64,000 nt of DNA from Rhyzopertha dominica (GCA_025024175.1 QCXZ01000137.1:76322680-76386679), one strand, 5' to 3'; positions 49,086 to 62,718 are shown, counted from the stretch's first letter. The notes: generated by a model not told the origin, from the sequence alone. Numbers and translations: made by a program.

Positions 49086-49984
49086 AGGTTATACAAATAA
49101 GAACCCTTTACATAAAAAGAATTGTTTTATTATAAAAAAGTTAAGCAACACTGAAACTTAAGTACAATAACATTAAATGTAGTATCAACAATATTCGATA
49201 GCAAAACGTTATTCCCGCGTAGACTCAAGACGTTACTCACGGATCCATGTTTCTGGGTTCAAGTAGTTCAGTAAGTTTGTGAAAGTGAAGGTAATTTTAA
49301 ACCCTTTAGAAATCATAGTAGTAGGTGCTACATTCATGTCCCTGTAGCGCCGGTTACACCAAGGGAATAGCCCAACAACAATTATTTCCAATTCTCTCAA
49401 AGACGAAATCACCTACATGCGGCTAAATAACGTCAATTACACGTCAATAATGGAGTGTGCCTAACTGGGTTATAATGATTAATCAATTTGCGCCGTCCGT
49501 GCTCTTTCCCTCCGTTGTGTAAACGCCGCAGCCGATGTGGATAGCATCTAAATAGCAAAAAACCGTGAAAAAGTATTTAGAACATTTGTTGCCACACTGA
49601 GATGTTTGAGTTAGAAAACCGTAACAGCTGTTGGTATCCTTGACAAGGACGATTGTGCGGGCGGCTGTTGCCCCTCTCTTTCCACTGACACAATTGCCAT
49701 AGAAAGTCACTGACTTTATGAAAGGTTAGAAGGTTGTGTGCTTACTGGAACAGTAATGTAACATAAAGTACGGTTTTCATTGTTATCCTTCAAGAAATGT
49801 AATACAAATATTATATAAATATTTATTATATTTGGTATATCTTGATTGTAGCAACCATTATTAAGAGACGCTTTTGTTCTAGATTTAACCAAATTTTAAC
49901 ATTCTTCTTTCTCAACTTAGTCAAGTTTCCGAAAGGGCTATGGGTGTGCAGACGTAATGCATTTTGCTTGTTTCTATTTCTGGA
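49086..49984. other. no gene seen
   Basis: No domain, repeat or RNA gene recognised; the 75-residue minus frame at 49483-49710 has no motif. Confidence 0.45.
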
Positions 49985-50420
49985 TTTTTTCAATACATTT
50001 GATACTTTATAAATTATAGAATGAGGTTTAGCGCTGTCGATATGTCCATAATTTGTGTATTGTGTGGATTACTGGGAACGTATCTAATTTAACTCTAATC
50101 AAGATCGGAATACCACAGGGATTTGTTTTGGATACCCTGCTATTCCATCTTTACACTTCTGCCTTTGCATCGATTATTAGATTGGGGCGGTGATATTTGT
50201 ATGACAAACAAATATTATGTCCGATTGCTAAATTAATTATCAGCTACGTCGTCCCAAATAAATACCGATCTAAAAAGTTATTATCGGTGGCTGAAGGAAA
50301 TGCTTTAATTATTAATTTAGCAATTTTTTAGATTCATCGGTTAAGCGGCAGAACAACAATATTGTCATTATTATTAAAATAGGATCAAATATACTTTTTT
50401 TTTAAATTTTAATCTGACAG
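49985..50420 (+). pseudogene. degenerate non-LTR reverse transcriptase fragment
   Basis: Read across frames: FDTL near 49993, NVSNLTLIKIGIPQGFVLDT followed by LLFHLYTS at 50080-50165 (family SGVPQGSVLGPLLF), a YADD-like region at 50195-50215 with DTNIMS-like sequence, then SSQINTDLKKLYRWLKENAL at 50245-50305 and a SKFIRFIG-like end. The order and spacing match CR1/jockey-type RT. It is not in the long-frame set because stops are frequent. It is a different family from the copy ending at 49085. Confidence 0.55.
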
Positions 50421-52502
50421 ATAATCTATATTAACCCAACTTATTTCCCTTTCAGATTTTAATTATGCTAAATTATGCACATATTTAAAAACTAATTTGA
50501 TAATAGGAAAGAGTGGAACTATAATGCAGATATTTTTTACCACTATATCAAAACGACACACATTTTTATTTTATATAATGTACCGTTAATCTCATTAAAC
50601 ATTTCGAAAATTGGGGAATATATGAAGAAGGCTTTTTTCTAAATAAGAGATATTTGGATAAATCTATAACCACAACTCAAAAAGTCGCGCTTCTTTTAAA
50701 TTTTGTGTTGCGCTTTAAATAAAATAGTTCCAATGTTGTAAATAAGTGTACACTAACAACAACGTCAGATTCCTTATTTTTTCTCTTTTAGAAGATATAC
50801 CACAATTGACATATTTTCATATTATCAAGCTAGATATTTAATGAAAACTAATTTTCAAATATTTACGCTGGTATGTCGCCGTATTAAGAAGATTATCGAA
50901 GTTTCTTTGTACCTATAACTACATCTTTATAAATAAAGCGGGTAAGTGTCAATAACGTTAGTCAGTTACTTTGTATATGTTTCGTACGATACAATAGAGT
51001 AAAGATTGTCTCACTGAAACAACATTTTTTTCTCGATGCCTGCTACTAGTTATAAGAAAGTCTAAGAAACCGATCATTTTTATCCAAATATCTGAATATG
51101 AATAGATATCCATCAAAAGCCTGCAGCTTTTATTCAAACAAACATTGAGCAGAACCTTGTATATTATTAGAAGACTACCTAAACTATAAGACTGCTTGTC
51201 GTATATTTACTTACTTTTATACTGCATCCTACACACGCGACTATTAAATCACAGCAAATTCCTATATTGAGTAGGAAATGCCTTCGTTATGGAGCTAAAA
51301 CAAACTTTATTAGGTTAGCTATTCGAGGATGACTTTGTCGCTGCTACCCGCCCTAGGGAATTCAGGTCTTTTATTTTCCTTGTTTAGTGCCGCTGTTGTT
51401 ACGTAATAATGCAGACTGTAGTTGTTTTTCAATTGCAGCAGATTTATCCGCAAACAATGGCTTGGCTATTACTGGCAAATAAAGCTGGCTTGGATATTTT
51501 CTACCACTGTAATTTTCTACGAAATATGCTACAATAATAGTTTCTCTGGGACACTGCAAACACTGCAAATGTGGAAATGGCAGAAGCTTCATCCCATACA
51601 TGAACTAATTTAATTAAAAGACGATATATTATGTTTTTGTAACAATGCTAATACCAGTCATATTTGGAAAATGTAATGAAAATGTGTTTAGCTTATGGAT
51701 AATTATAATATACTACGATTTTAACAGACAAATAACGTTAATATCCTTCTTCGTATAAACATTCACTAGAATTGGACAACATGGTATTCCATGTTCTAAA
51801 TTCCCCTTTGAATGTTGAATTTATAAATGATAGATTTCTTAAAAACGAATTATGTTTAGCAGGATATTTTAATTTGCATATTATAGCTTGGATGTGGATG
51901 TGTGCTCTGATCTAGCCGAAAAGTTTTTTATAAACCTGATGTTAGTCGGCAAGATTTTATTTTATGCGCTTTATTACTAACACCGGTCGGAACAAACGCA
52001 AGAGGTTATGCAAATAAGGAGCGTATGTACACGCTGGCGCTGGGGCGAAATCAAATAACGTTGCAACCTACGCTGCAAGACCGCCAGAGCCTGCACTGCG
52101 AGGGTGTTATTTCCTTCATATTTGCAGACAACGGGTACAGTAACTACATAAATTAAAAAACACAAAAATGCACTCTTAGCATTTTGTCGTTACGGTGATT
52201 CACAACTTAACAAAGAGATTTCAATTTTAATAAGGACATTCTAAAATATAGTGTGGTATATGGATGAGTAGTAGGTAACGCACCGTTTCATTTTGGTCAT
52301 ACCATACATCTGTTGCAGTCTATGAGTTTATGTAGCTATAGTGTTAGAAACGAAATAAAAAACTCAAAAGCAGTAAGTATTACAACTCCTCTTCAATAGG
52401 TTTTATAACAGTTCAAGTCTCAGAATATTACCTTATACATAAATTATGATGCCTGTATAAAAGTATGAGTTGTGTTAGGTGGGGCATGCCAGAATCACTA
52501 TA
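50421..52502. other. no gene seen
   Basis: AT-rich, only short frames without motifs (51371-51601, 51977-52165). Confidence 0.45.
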
Positions 52503-54108
52503 CATGGTCGCTACGAAGTATGGAACCAGTCAGGTTCTGTTTAATAGATTTTTCTGAAATTGTGCATGGGCCTATGGGTAATTAAATGCATTTTATGGAA
52601 TTTTTTCAACTCCGTGTCAACTGTCGTTTTCGAAATATGAGCGCAAGTTGCATTTTTTATGGGAAGGGGGGTCAAAAGGCACATCATTGAAAAGCATATT
52701 TTCCTGATTTCAAAAATGCATCACACTTGTACAATTTATTGCTTCTGAATTGAGAAAAGTATGATAACAACATTGGATCTTGCAAAAACTTCGGGATCAA
52801 AACCATATTTATATAGTTAAGTAAGAACAAAAACTCCAGGTGTTTCCATTTTCCTCGTGACTGGTGATAATTTTCACATACTTTGTTATTTGCATTCGCA
52901 ATGCCTCAGTTAACTGAACATTAAGGAGGAAGTTATTCGGAATTAGCTGCTCGTTACAATGCAATTCATGAAGATCGTGAACCAATTGCCACATCAACAG
53001 TTATTAAAACATTGCAACGTGTTGACGAAACCGGCGGTGTTAAAAATCGTCAAAAAAACATGACGTCCAAAGGTTGCTACTCACCATATTAGCAGATCTG
53101 TTCAGAAAATTTTGAAAAAAGCGAAGCTTCATCCATACAAAATTCACTTATTACAAAAACTGAGCGAAGATGATTTCGATCGTAGGATAGAATTTTGCTA
53201 AACTGCTATGAACATGATAGATGAAGATAGAAATATTTTAAATTAGATATGTTTTCTGATGAAGCGACGTTTTGCCTGAATGGTAATGTGAATAGACATA
53301 ATTGCAGATATTGGTCGGACACAAATCCATATTCGATGGAACAAGTCTACACACAACACCCTCAGAATGTGAATGGTTAGTATGGTATTATCGGTGAGCA
53401 TATTATTGGGCCTTTTTTCATCGATCACATTATACCAGAACTTCACATGTTCCCTAATCGTGAAAATGCTGTGCATCCTTCTGAACAGATATGGTTTCAG
53501 TAAGATTTTGCAAGCCCCATTTTGTAGTCAAAGATCGTGGATATTTGAATGCGATATTTCAAGACAGATGGATTGGTAGACCAGCACGTTCCCCTGATCA
53601 GTCGCCTTTTGATGTTTGCCTGTGGGGCTATCTGAAAAATCGTATTGATGCTGATCGGCCACATAATGCAGAAGATTTAAAAGGACGAATAAGGGCAGAA
53701 ATTCAGAACTTACCACCAAATATGCTACAAAGAACATTAGAAATACTCAAGGCTGCATTACTGCCACGAAGTAAATGGGGAACATTTTCAGCATCTTCTG
53801 TAATGTAAATCTGAAAAAGTACTGCATTTTTCACGAAATCATGTTTTTCTTTTTTACTNTCTGGGCACCCGATTCGCAATAAATTGTACAATTGTGATAC
53901 ATTTATGAAATCAGGAAAATATCCTTTTCAAAGATGTGCCTTTTGATCCCCCTTACCATTTAAAAAATGCCACTTGCAGGGAAACACAGAGTTGATAAAA
54001 TTCCATAAACAGCATTTTAGCTACCCAAAAGCTCATTTAAAATTTCAGAAAAATCGGTCGAACAGAAACTGAAATATCCTGCTGGTTCCATACTTTGTAA
54101 CGACCCTG
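52503..54108 (+). mobile_element. complete mariner-like transposon with about 230-bp terminal repeats
   Basis: Left end CATGGTCGCTACGAAGTATG preceded by TATA; the complement of the right end reads CAGGGTCGTTACAAAGTATG, also next to TATA. The inverted repeats stay alignable for about 230 bp (52503-52742 against 53880-54108), including GATCAAAAGGCACATCTTTG and TTGTACAATTTATTGC, with scattered differences. The transposase lies between on the plus strand. Total 1.6 kb. The long terminal repeats set it apart from the short-ended mariner at 7204-8503. Confidence 0.88.
52870..53808 (+). pseudogene. mariner-like transposase (NRHNCRYW family), broken
   Basis: Plus-strand pieces: SELAARYNAIHEDREPIATS and TVIKTLQRVDETGGVKNR (N-terminal DNA-binding part, 52930-53050), HPYKIHLLQKLSEDDFDRR (53130-53190), [18 protein letters not shown] with [11 protein letters not shown] (first Asp, 53250-53340), HPQNVNG, then GIIGEHIIGPFFIDHIIPEL. 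In the second Asp box a TAA sits just before the Asp (F-Q-stop-D, near 53500). Then come YLNAIFQDRWIGRPARSPDQ and SPFDVCLWGYLKNRI (third Asp, 53535-53650), ending at 53808. It is the best-preserved member of the family also seen at 16731-17725 and 54640-54730. Several frameshifts and stops inactivate it. Confidence 0.85.
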
Positions 54109-54639
54109 TATATTAAACATAAGATTTTTGTATAAGTCTGATCAGCATTATATCGCACAATAGCGTAGTACTCTGGTTTTTAACATCTGTATTTTACAAG
54201 TATTTTGCCAACGAATTAGCGCGTCTACCCACACGAAATTTAGTACAGCTTTTTTGCCTGCAAAGCGTATAATTTCAGGTGTGAACCAGTCTGCAGCTAA
54301 TTCCATTAGTATTGAGAGGCACTTTTATCGCATGCTGCTAAGAATAAGAGCTTTTGGAGTAAGTGGCCAAGAAACGCTGAAATAAACAAAATAGTATAAG
54401 TTATGTCTATACCGGTAGGTTATGTTATAATATTGATGTTAGATGCAAACGCAAAACCAGTGTGCGACATTCGTACTTAAATATCNTGATAAAAAGAAAG
54501 ATTCATTACAATTACTTGCCTGNATAATGAAAACCAATACTGTTGACATTATGATTTCATTAAATTCGAGGTTGGCAAAGTATCTACCTGCTTTGAAGTT
54601 TTTTTTTTGTCGTGCCGAGAACCAACAAATGGGGCAAAA
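54109..54639. other. no gene seen
   Basis: Short interval with ambiguous bases near 54486 and 54523; no motif. Confidence 0.4.
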
Positions 54640-54735
54640 GGTCCTAACTTTTTGTCTCTAGCTGGGAGAAAAGAGAAAAAGCGTTTTGTTTACCGATGAA
54701 GCGACATTTACAAATGGACTTCTTTCATCACATCT
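54640..54735 (+). pseudogene. transposase scrap with FTDEATF box
   Basis: KRKSVLFTDEATFTNGLL at about 54673-54726 resembles the first Asp box of the NRHNCRYW mariner-like family next door (FSDEATF-LNG). Flanking similarity fades at once, so this is a short relic. Confidence 0.45.
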
Positions 54736-56169
54736 TCAGGATTTAAAATAAGAGGCAATATTTTGTTAACGACTATGTTTAGTGCGATGTTACTTATTAT
54801 GAAAGAATAAATTAGCGTCATTAATTGTATATAATCAGCACGATAGACGTCCAACTCATTGCTGTCGCATTGTGGTTGTTTATACGAAATACAAAATAAA
54901 AGGCAAAACAGAATCTTCAAACAGAAAATATTCATATTAATAATATATGTGTAGATTTGTCAAACAAGGTATAAGCTCCGTAATATCAGCCAAGATCTGT
55001 CTAAATATTTACTTGCTACTAAGTAAATACACAAATTTAATGGTGTACAAACAATTATATTTGTTATGTCAAATTGGTTGCACGACACACTTGAGCGCAA
55101 ACACATAAGGTCTGCGTAGTCTTGGATTTTAGATTGATATTTTCTAAAAATCTAAGCTAAAAATGTGTGTTTTATCCTTAGAATGCCCTAAGATAGTCGT
55201 ACAGATCCAATCACTTAATACTTTGCATAAGGCGAAATACAAAATTCTTAAGAAGCACTGTAACATAAAACAAAATCAATAGTAATTATTTATTGCCTAT
55301 TAGCTTCTTGCTGTTAGCCATATGTCGGTGATATCGAATTTATTTTACAGTATCCCATAGATTGCATTGGCGCAAAAGCATTTTGGTATAGTTAAATGCT
55401 GATAATCTACCACAAAAAAGCAATAATTGGTAACCTATCTAAAAGATAGCAGCAGTTTCAAACAAACGACGACGACATACAGTGAAACTGAAACAAGGTT
55501 ACTTCAATTGCCAACTTTTATTTCGTCGGAAAAAGAATTCTATAAATTTAATTTAATTAAATTTAAAATTAACGAATTGAAAATGTAGAGCACTAGCTAT
55601 TAGCTTTTAAAATTCAACTTTGATACTTTGTGAATCCCCTATATATATCATTACTTTTCGTTTTAATGAAAGTCATTAAGAAAGGTCTATTATATTAATA
55701 ACGAGATAAATATAAAAGCATTTTAGCTCCCAGTACGGGTATCACATTCAAACTAATTATATTAACGATTACCGAGACAATCAGTTATGGATGCCGCATA
55801 TTTAATAGAAAGATCTCGTTTGGCGCAGGATATGAATGTAGATCTATAACGAACCGGAATTTAGATCACAAAAACGTTTTGTTTTGGATGGAATTACCAT
55901 AAAGCTGTGATTGCGGGAGACAGGTGTTCACTTTTAATCCGGGTCGACCTAAAAACAAACAATAAAATGCCATACGGAATGGCCTTGGTTTCTGATTAAT
56001 TGTACCGCGGAATCAATACCCGCGAAATGGTTTTCTATATTGCTGCGACTTGCTCGGGTAACGGCTTACATTTCCACAGCTAATATGGACATTATCCACA
56101 AACCAAATTAGGGGATTTGCTGCTTTTGTCAATTCGTGACTTTCTTGTGTATGTCCGAAGTGAAAGTTG
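54736..56169. other. no gene seen
   Basis: AT-rich interval with no recognised domain. Confidence 0.4.
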
Positions 56170-56360
56170 GTTTGAATTTCAGACCAATTTTTAATCTTTA
56201 AATTTTATCAAGAATTTGCTTTACATTTGTACACCTCCGCTGAGGTAGTGATGGATCAAAATGTTTTTGAAGTTAAAAAAGTTGGTGATTGGTTCGAATC
56301 TTTCTATGGAGTTTTGGTACAGATACGCTGATAATGTTCTTGTGAAGGGACCAAATGTTT
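56170..56360 (+). pseudogene. possible Penelope-like RT scrap
   Basis: SMEFWYRYADNVLVKGP at about 56301-56355 resembles the catalytic box of Penelope-like reverse transcriptases (family WFRYVDDTFV), with Asn replacing the second Asp. The preceding 100 bases give only weak similarity. Tentative. Confidence 0.35.
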
Positions 56361-56966
56361 AACTTGGAGTATAAGATTATTGTATTATATAAATGTATTT
56401 TGCACAATTTCTTTTGTTTATGTTAACTTTAATTAATGTGAAGAATGAAATGGGCTATAAAAATTAAATAATCGTAAGTGTTTGGGTTACGTTTGTATTA
56501 GAGATCCTTGTAATCTAACCGCTATCTAATTAGAGGCAATAACGTTGCCGGAGACAATAAGGAAAACCAGTTGTACCGTTTGCACACAAACGATTCTCGA
56601 AATTATATAATGCTGTTTTTGTACTGCCCACTTAAAGGTACCACGCCTACAATGAACAAATTTATGTGACAAAAAATACGGATCTGAATTAATGCAAACC
56701 AGTGTTAGCGTAGTAAGATATGTCCTTTTTTATAAATCCCTGTTCTGTTGTCTAGTGCGTCATTTGTCGTCTAACTGCGACGCATTACTTACGAGGACAA
56801 AAGTCTCTTTGGGCTATTTACTTTTTTTATACATATTCTAGAATTACACATCGATATAATGGTCCGGTTTTGCGAGACAGATCTCATAACTTATCTATGC
56901 AAAACTGCTTGGCTCTGAGTGTTTAAAAATTAAACAAATGGGTACGGTAATGCCATCATCACTAAT

Positions 56967-57046
56967 TATATATATATATATATTATTTAAGTTTATTAGG
57001 ATATTTCGACCTGAATAAAATACTTAATACGACCATTATTATCAAT

Positions 57047-57108
<62 letters not shown>

Positions 57109-57330
57109 GTTAGCGTACCAAATGGCATCCGCCCTACCGCCCGGCACTTTGGCATCCACTGATATACACGCCGTATATCCCATGTATTTTGTTGTACTGA
57201 CTACGGCCCTGTTGACGTCCGGTACAGCTAGCGCGTGAGGTTGCATCCTTCTATACATATTATACAAAAAAAGGTTAGGTTGGCAGCCGTATATTACAAG
57301 ATGGCATCCTTCGCACTGTTGCCGGATAAT
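56967..57330. repeat. (AT)n microsatellites with TGGCATCC-rich flank
   Basis: A short (TA)8 tract near 56967 and a longer (AT)28 tract at 57049-57105. The latter is followed by repeated TGGCATCC motifs (57121, 57150) and GATGGCATCC (57300). A similar (AT)n plus GGCATCC arrangement occurs at 62630-62785, which suggests one dispersed family with an AT-rich tail or seed. The minus-strand frame through the tract is a microsatellite artefact. Confidence 0.6.
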
Positions 57331-57439
57331 TTTCGTAATGCGCAACACCCGCACTAACCATATTCTAAGCAGTTTAGAGTTTCGCATTAGTTGTGGCATA
57401 TAATTATTTTCATTTGGAAGCTTATTTATTGCACACAAA

Positions 57440-58676
57440 TATTGTATTAATTTTTGAGACCTGTTGCCTAAGTTTAAACGTGGACAGAGTCATTTTAAAT
57501 TCGGCGTATCTTAAAAACACCTGGAAGGGAAATGACCAACAGATATTCGATAAAAATAGTTTAGATTTGCCTTGTCTATCGCAAAGGGTCGCAATCGCTG
57601 AAGTAAATTGAAAAGAATGCAATTTAATTAAAAGTTAAAATATTAAGATGGGTTTAAAACCCATCTCCTAAAATGTATGCATTATTTAACACAAATTTTG
57701 TCTGAAAGATTTTATCTACTAAGATAAAGCTCCTAATATGTTTTAAACTAGGAACAAGTAGTAGATGCACTATTTTTTAAAAATTAATTACCGCTTTTCA
57801 GTTTCAATATAGATTAAATTTCCTACTTTATTTGTCGCTCAAGAAGTCAGCTATACTCTATACCTTAAGAAAAATCATATTTATTGGAGCTGAAAATTCT
57901 TGATTTTGTTGGTTTATATTAAAGTACCTGTCCTTTCTCGCCATCTTGCCGTAAAAATAAAAGATAAAAATGTGATTCGATTGCACATTACTTATAATTA
58001 TATTACATTTTGGTTATTGGAATGAAAGCGATATTTATTAATTACAAAACAGAAATTGAAAAACATCATCCTTATCCTCTACATCACAATAATTGGATTT
58101 CTTCTGTATCAGACAAGTTTTCTCAAACCAGTTCCAAGTTATTAAATATTAAATAAGCAGCTATAGCTCAAATTCATATATGTTTTAGCCGCACTGATCA
58201 CCATTAGGTTCAGCCTCGTCTAAGCATGAACAATCCCTAAATATAAAAGGTAACGTTGACGCAGTTATCACCTAATTTGTGTGCAGAGTGCCGAAGCAGT
58301 TTGTTAAGCAGAACGTATACAATTTTTCTTCCAACAGCACAAATTGCTTTAAAAATAACTAAGCAATTAAGAAATAAATATATATATTAGACGCCAATCA
58401 CGAATTTTATTATTTCTAGGATATCATATATAACTTGTTGCATCTCAAGTCTTTGTAAGTAAAACGTAAAAAGACGTACAAATAGCGAAATAATAACATC
58501 AGCCATAATTTATGACAATGCAATGAAGCAGTTATAATAGAATTGTGGGCCTGTTTTGCCGACTTGCCTGCCGTTGGCCGTAACAGATATTTAAATTCGG
58601 ACTATCAACCATTTTATGACAGGGACCGCAATGAGTCTATAAGCTCATACAGTGCTCATGTTGACAAATGGTCTCG
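57440..58676. other. no gene seen
   Basis: AT-rich; frames at 57393-57611 and 58543-58800 show no motif, and the latter runs into the Penelope-like terminal repeat. Confidence 0.4.
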
Positions 58677-60865
58677 CTCGATTTATCAGATAATTCTAAA
58701 GATCGTTTCGACCTCAAACGATCATTATCATTATAGCGTTAGATGTGCAAAATTTTGCTTCTGTTGCATATTTTACAGGGGTTGTAAAGTAGCGTTGTAA
58801 AATCCTCTGCCCTGGATTTTGAGGGCCGATTTCCTAGTTTCGGCAAAGTCAAAGGCGTACTGGACGTGGGAATTTCTATTTTCGTATTTGCCAATTGTGT
58901 TTTCTGATGCTGACCTATTTTATTTCTAAAAGATCTAAAAGGTTTTGTTTTTTACTTTTCCCTTCGCAACGTAAGATTTTGATGTCGTTTTCAGCAAAAC
59001 CTGTTTTGCTTTTATTTGAATATTTCGACCAAGATTAGAGACAATGGCGAACCCATTCAACGTAAAATAACTTTGATGCATGCAAATTTCCACACTATTT
59101 AATAGTTATGTTTTCTGTGTTTGATAGGTGGCAGTTTTCTATTAAATTTTTGATAGAGGTATAGAAGCGAAAAGATTAGTCACATCAGAAGACACAAGGA
59201 AAGCATTATTTGGTACTGATAATTATTTTACCTTTTTCGCGAAACCTATTATGGAATTCTTCAAGCTGAATAGATTGGCATTCAATTGAACCTGTTAAAA
59301 CGTTGTTGGTAAATTTGCGTAATGGATCATTAATGTAAAAAACGACCGGTCTGAGAGTTGAATTTTTGGGAGACCGTATAGAATTGGAATACAGGGGTTC
59401 ATTATTCTTAATTTGTACTTTTCTTCGTTTAATATCAAGTGTTTCAAAGATTTTACAATGCTAATGACATCTATTTGGATCCAGCCTGTGAGATCTGAAT
59501 CAAACTTAGAAAAGCTTTTTGTATTCAATAAATCATTTAGTTTAGTTCGGTATTCGTCTGGTTTTAATAAATAGTGAATTATCTGTACATTTTTGTTTTA
59601 TGCTTTTTTCGATTTCTACATTTTATACGAATAGCAGCGTTGTATTCATTTGATATCGTATCTGCATCCGCGTACTTTTCGTCTTTCGTATCTTCAGTTG
59701 ACTTATTAGTCCAACGCTAATTCTGATTTCAAATTCTTTTTTAGACACTGGTAAAGTTGAGTTACATTTTAGATTTTTATTTAATTATTTTTGTTTTGCC
59801 TGTGTAAAATGTGCATTCGTAAGGTTGACTAAACGATTATTGAATTTAAATTCGCACTGGGGATTAACCGAGTTGATTTTAATTCTATTTTCTATTTGAT
59901 GAGCAAACTAGCATTTGAACATCGCTGTAGATGTCGTTAGTTATCTCATAAAAATTATGTTTAGCAGTTTTTATGTAATTATTTGTCAACTAATTTTAAA
60001 TGTTCACCCGGGTTTTGCTGACGTGTGTGCCACTTTCTGATTTCCAAGTCGATCCAAATGGTTATTGCTCGCTGTATGGCCCTTTTTTCACAAGTTATTG
60101 TTACACTTAATATTCATATAGCCTGCTGTAAAACCATAGAACTTACATTGATTATTAAACCAAATAGGATTAGATCACATTTACTTTAAGTAAAGTCTCT
60201 TTGAAGACAAATACCAATTTACCCCACTGGCGGTGAGACTACAAAGAATGCCGTACAATGTTAATATAAATGATAAATAACATATTTACGCCGCAGAAAA
60301 TTATTTTAACGGTGTTAGTGTTTGCGTTTGCGTTAAAAATAGGTTGAATAGATTCGGAATAAAAGTAATAGAGATAATTAAGTGCAATTTGGGACGTCTT
60401 GTTAACAATAAACCAAAAACCAAAAGCGGTATTTACCAACTAAAATGTATGCAATGCGATATTGTATACATAGGACAATCAAGTTGAGCTATTAAAATAA
60501 AAGCACAACAGGTGCCATTGCATAAAAAATAATCATTATACTTACATGAAAACGATATTTCGAAAGGGAAGGTAAAAAAATGAACCTTTTGGAGCTTTTG
60601 AAAATAAAGCAGTCTGAATCAGAAAAAACATTTGGCAAATAAGGAAATAAAAATTCCCACGTCCACCACACCTTTGATCTTGCCGAAACTAGGAAGTCGG
60701 CNCTCAAAATGCAGGTCAGAGAATTTTACAACGCTACTTTACAGCCCCTGTAAAATAGGGGACGTAAACAAAATTCTGCACATGTGAGTTTAGTATAATG
60801 TTGTTATCTATCTGGTAATGTCTGTTTGAGGTTGAAGCGATCGTCAGAGTTATCTGATAAATCGA
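58677..60865. mobile_element. Penelope-like retroelement, tail-out inverted pair
   Basis: Inverted repeats of about 300 bp bound the block: 58677-58977 pairs with 60561-60865, with shared landmarks TTTACAGGGG-TGTAAAGTAG and CTTCCTAGTTTCGGCAA. On the minus strand, 59150-59528 encodes MNPCIPILYGLPKIQLSD and LVSSDVTNLFASIP, the thumb-side and first catalytic boxes of Penelope-type RT. On the plus strand, 60405-60485 encodes KPKTKSGIYQLKCMQCDIVY followed by IGQSS, a GIY-YIG endonuclease start. The two genes point outwards to homologous 3' regions, so this is two truncated copies joined near their 5' ends, an arrangement known for Penelope elements. Confidence 0.78.
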
Positions 60866-62629
60866 ATGAAGTAGATAAAGCACATACATTCAATCGGCTT
60901 CAATCAGTTTTCAAGCTACCTAAATAGTTTCGAGATAACTGCACTACAACACCCTGTAATGCTTTCCGTCCTAACATCGGATGAAATGTACCCTTAAATT
61001 TAAATTTTCCTACAACAATCGCCAGTATCTCATTCATTACTAGCACTTGTATTTGGACAAACGTGAAATTGCTCTTTCCGTGTTCCAACACAGACGCCAA
61101 AGAACTATTTTTACGTGCGTCTCATTGAAAGTAATGGGCCTTTGGTGCATAAAACCGAAAAATAACTTCTAATCCAGCGTTATGAAATGCTCACTATGTA
61201 GAACAGAATCATTAGGAAATTACTGTAAGCACTGACCGCGTTTAATTTTGCGCTAAACGAAAAGCTTTAGATGGTGCACTCGTTGAGACATTAGAACTAC
61301 TTAGATTAGAAACAAGCTGAAGGTTTTACATGTAGTTTGCTTTCAGTTTAACTATTTGAAAATATCCGATTAAGAGTCTGAAGCTTGTTTACAAGCAACC
61401 TACCATATTTCCCGTACGCACCTAAAATTCCACGAGTCTTCAAATTTCACAGCTACTTACAGACTAACGATGACTTAATGAATACCTATTAAGCCCACAG
61501 AAGCTCTGCTTATTATCATTTTACTAAGTTATTGTTTGTCGGTTATTTATTATTACATACAGTAGTAATTTCACAATAATGATTTATGTACTGTAGTTAC
61601 GCTGTTTACCACCAAATAATTCGAATGCACAGTTTTCTCATTTCAGTACTACTATACTATAGTATCAAACCAGCAAATATTTTAGTGTAATACGTGAGTA
61701 TGATGTAATGTAAAAATGGCGTTCAATTCGCTTTAATTGACCTTAAATAGCAATTTTTTCGTTTATTTTAAACAATTTATATTAAAAAATGTTTGGATTT
61801 TAAGTGAAGGTTTCGATACTTTAATTATAAAAATAAAATTATTAAGCGAGACGAATAAGTGTATTCGATGTGATTGCCCTGTTTTGCAAATGCTTAAAAT
61901 ACTGAGGTCTTGTCTAAATCATCTCATAATTTTTTTAAGCTTTCTTCTATGTCATAATGTATTTACTAAATAATTTCGCTGTGGAAAATGAAAGGTGCAA
62001 GAGAATTCATATGCCCTCTCAAAACATCTACTTATAATATGAATCTTGTTTTTGGCAGCTTTTGTTTTAAACACGCTTATGCAGTTGTTCTATCTGGCCG
62101 CGTATGCTTTGCGCTTTTTGATGAACTCCTATCCTATTTTACGCAGATACCTTTATGCATTACCGTTTCACCCTCGTTTTGTGAGAAATTAAGCGCCTAT
62201 TTTTTAAATAAACTGTAGTAAAAGGCTATTGCATCATAAAAAAATACATAGCACCGAAAACACTATAAACGTGTGGTACGACAAAGGCCTGCTTATTCTT
62301 TTTAGTACTTCTTAGACATTTTCAATTCATATTTATTCAAAAATGCTTAACGCGACCCTTAAAAGAGCACAAATCTCGCTAACTTTCCAAAATACAACGT
62401 ACCCAGCAAGTACGCATAATTGCCAATTTTCCTGGATGCCATTCTGAGTGCAATCTCGACCGCTCATGTATATACCGAATGCGATGGTCGCGCCAACTAC
62501 AGAAGACTGCGCTGAACTAGGCAATATACAAAGAGTCGGGGTTGGTGCAAAATAACGTCCGGCTAAATTTCGCTTCATTGGATGGAGAACAACCCATAGT
62601 AGCCGTCCTTAAAATATTTCATGTGAGTC
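60866..62629. other. no gene seen
   Basis: AT-rich interval; frames at 61737-61973, 61988-62218 and 62333-62578 have no recognised motif. Confidence 0.4.
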
Positions 62630-62660
62630 AAGGTGGCATCCGTATATCGGATGCCACCTT
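62630..62660. repeat. perfect 13-bp-arm hairpin
   Basis: AAGGTGGCATCCG, a TATAT spacer, then CGGATGCCACCTT: fully complementary arms. It lies about 60 bp upstream of an (AT)n tract and shares GGCATCC with the block at 57110-57330. Confidence 0.9.
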
Positions 62661-62717
62661 ACCCCGGACGCCAACTTTACCGCGATTTTAACATGGGAGG
62701 ATGCCAACTTGTGCGCG

Positions 62718-62718
<1 letters not shown>

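Noticed and set aside
57046..57438. 130-residue minus-strand frame
   Set aside because: About 15 residues are microsatellite (YIYI); the rest lies in repeated GGCATCC-rich DNA without a domain.
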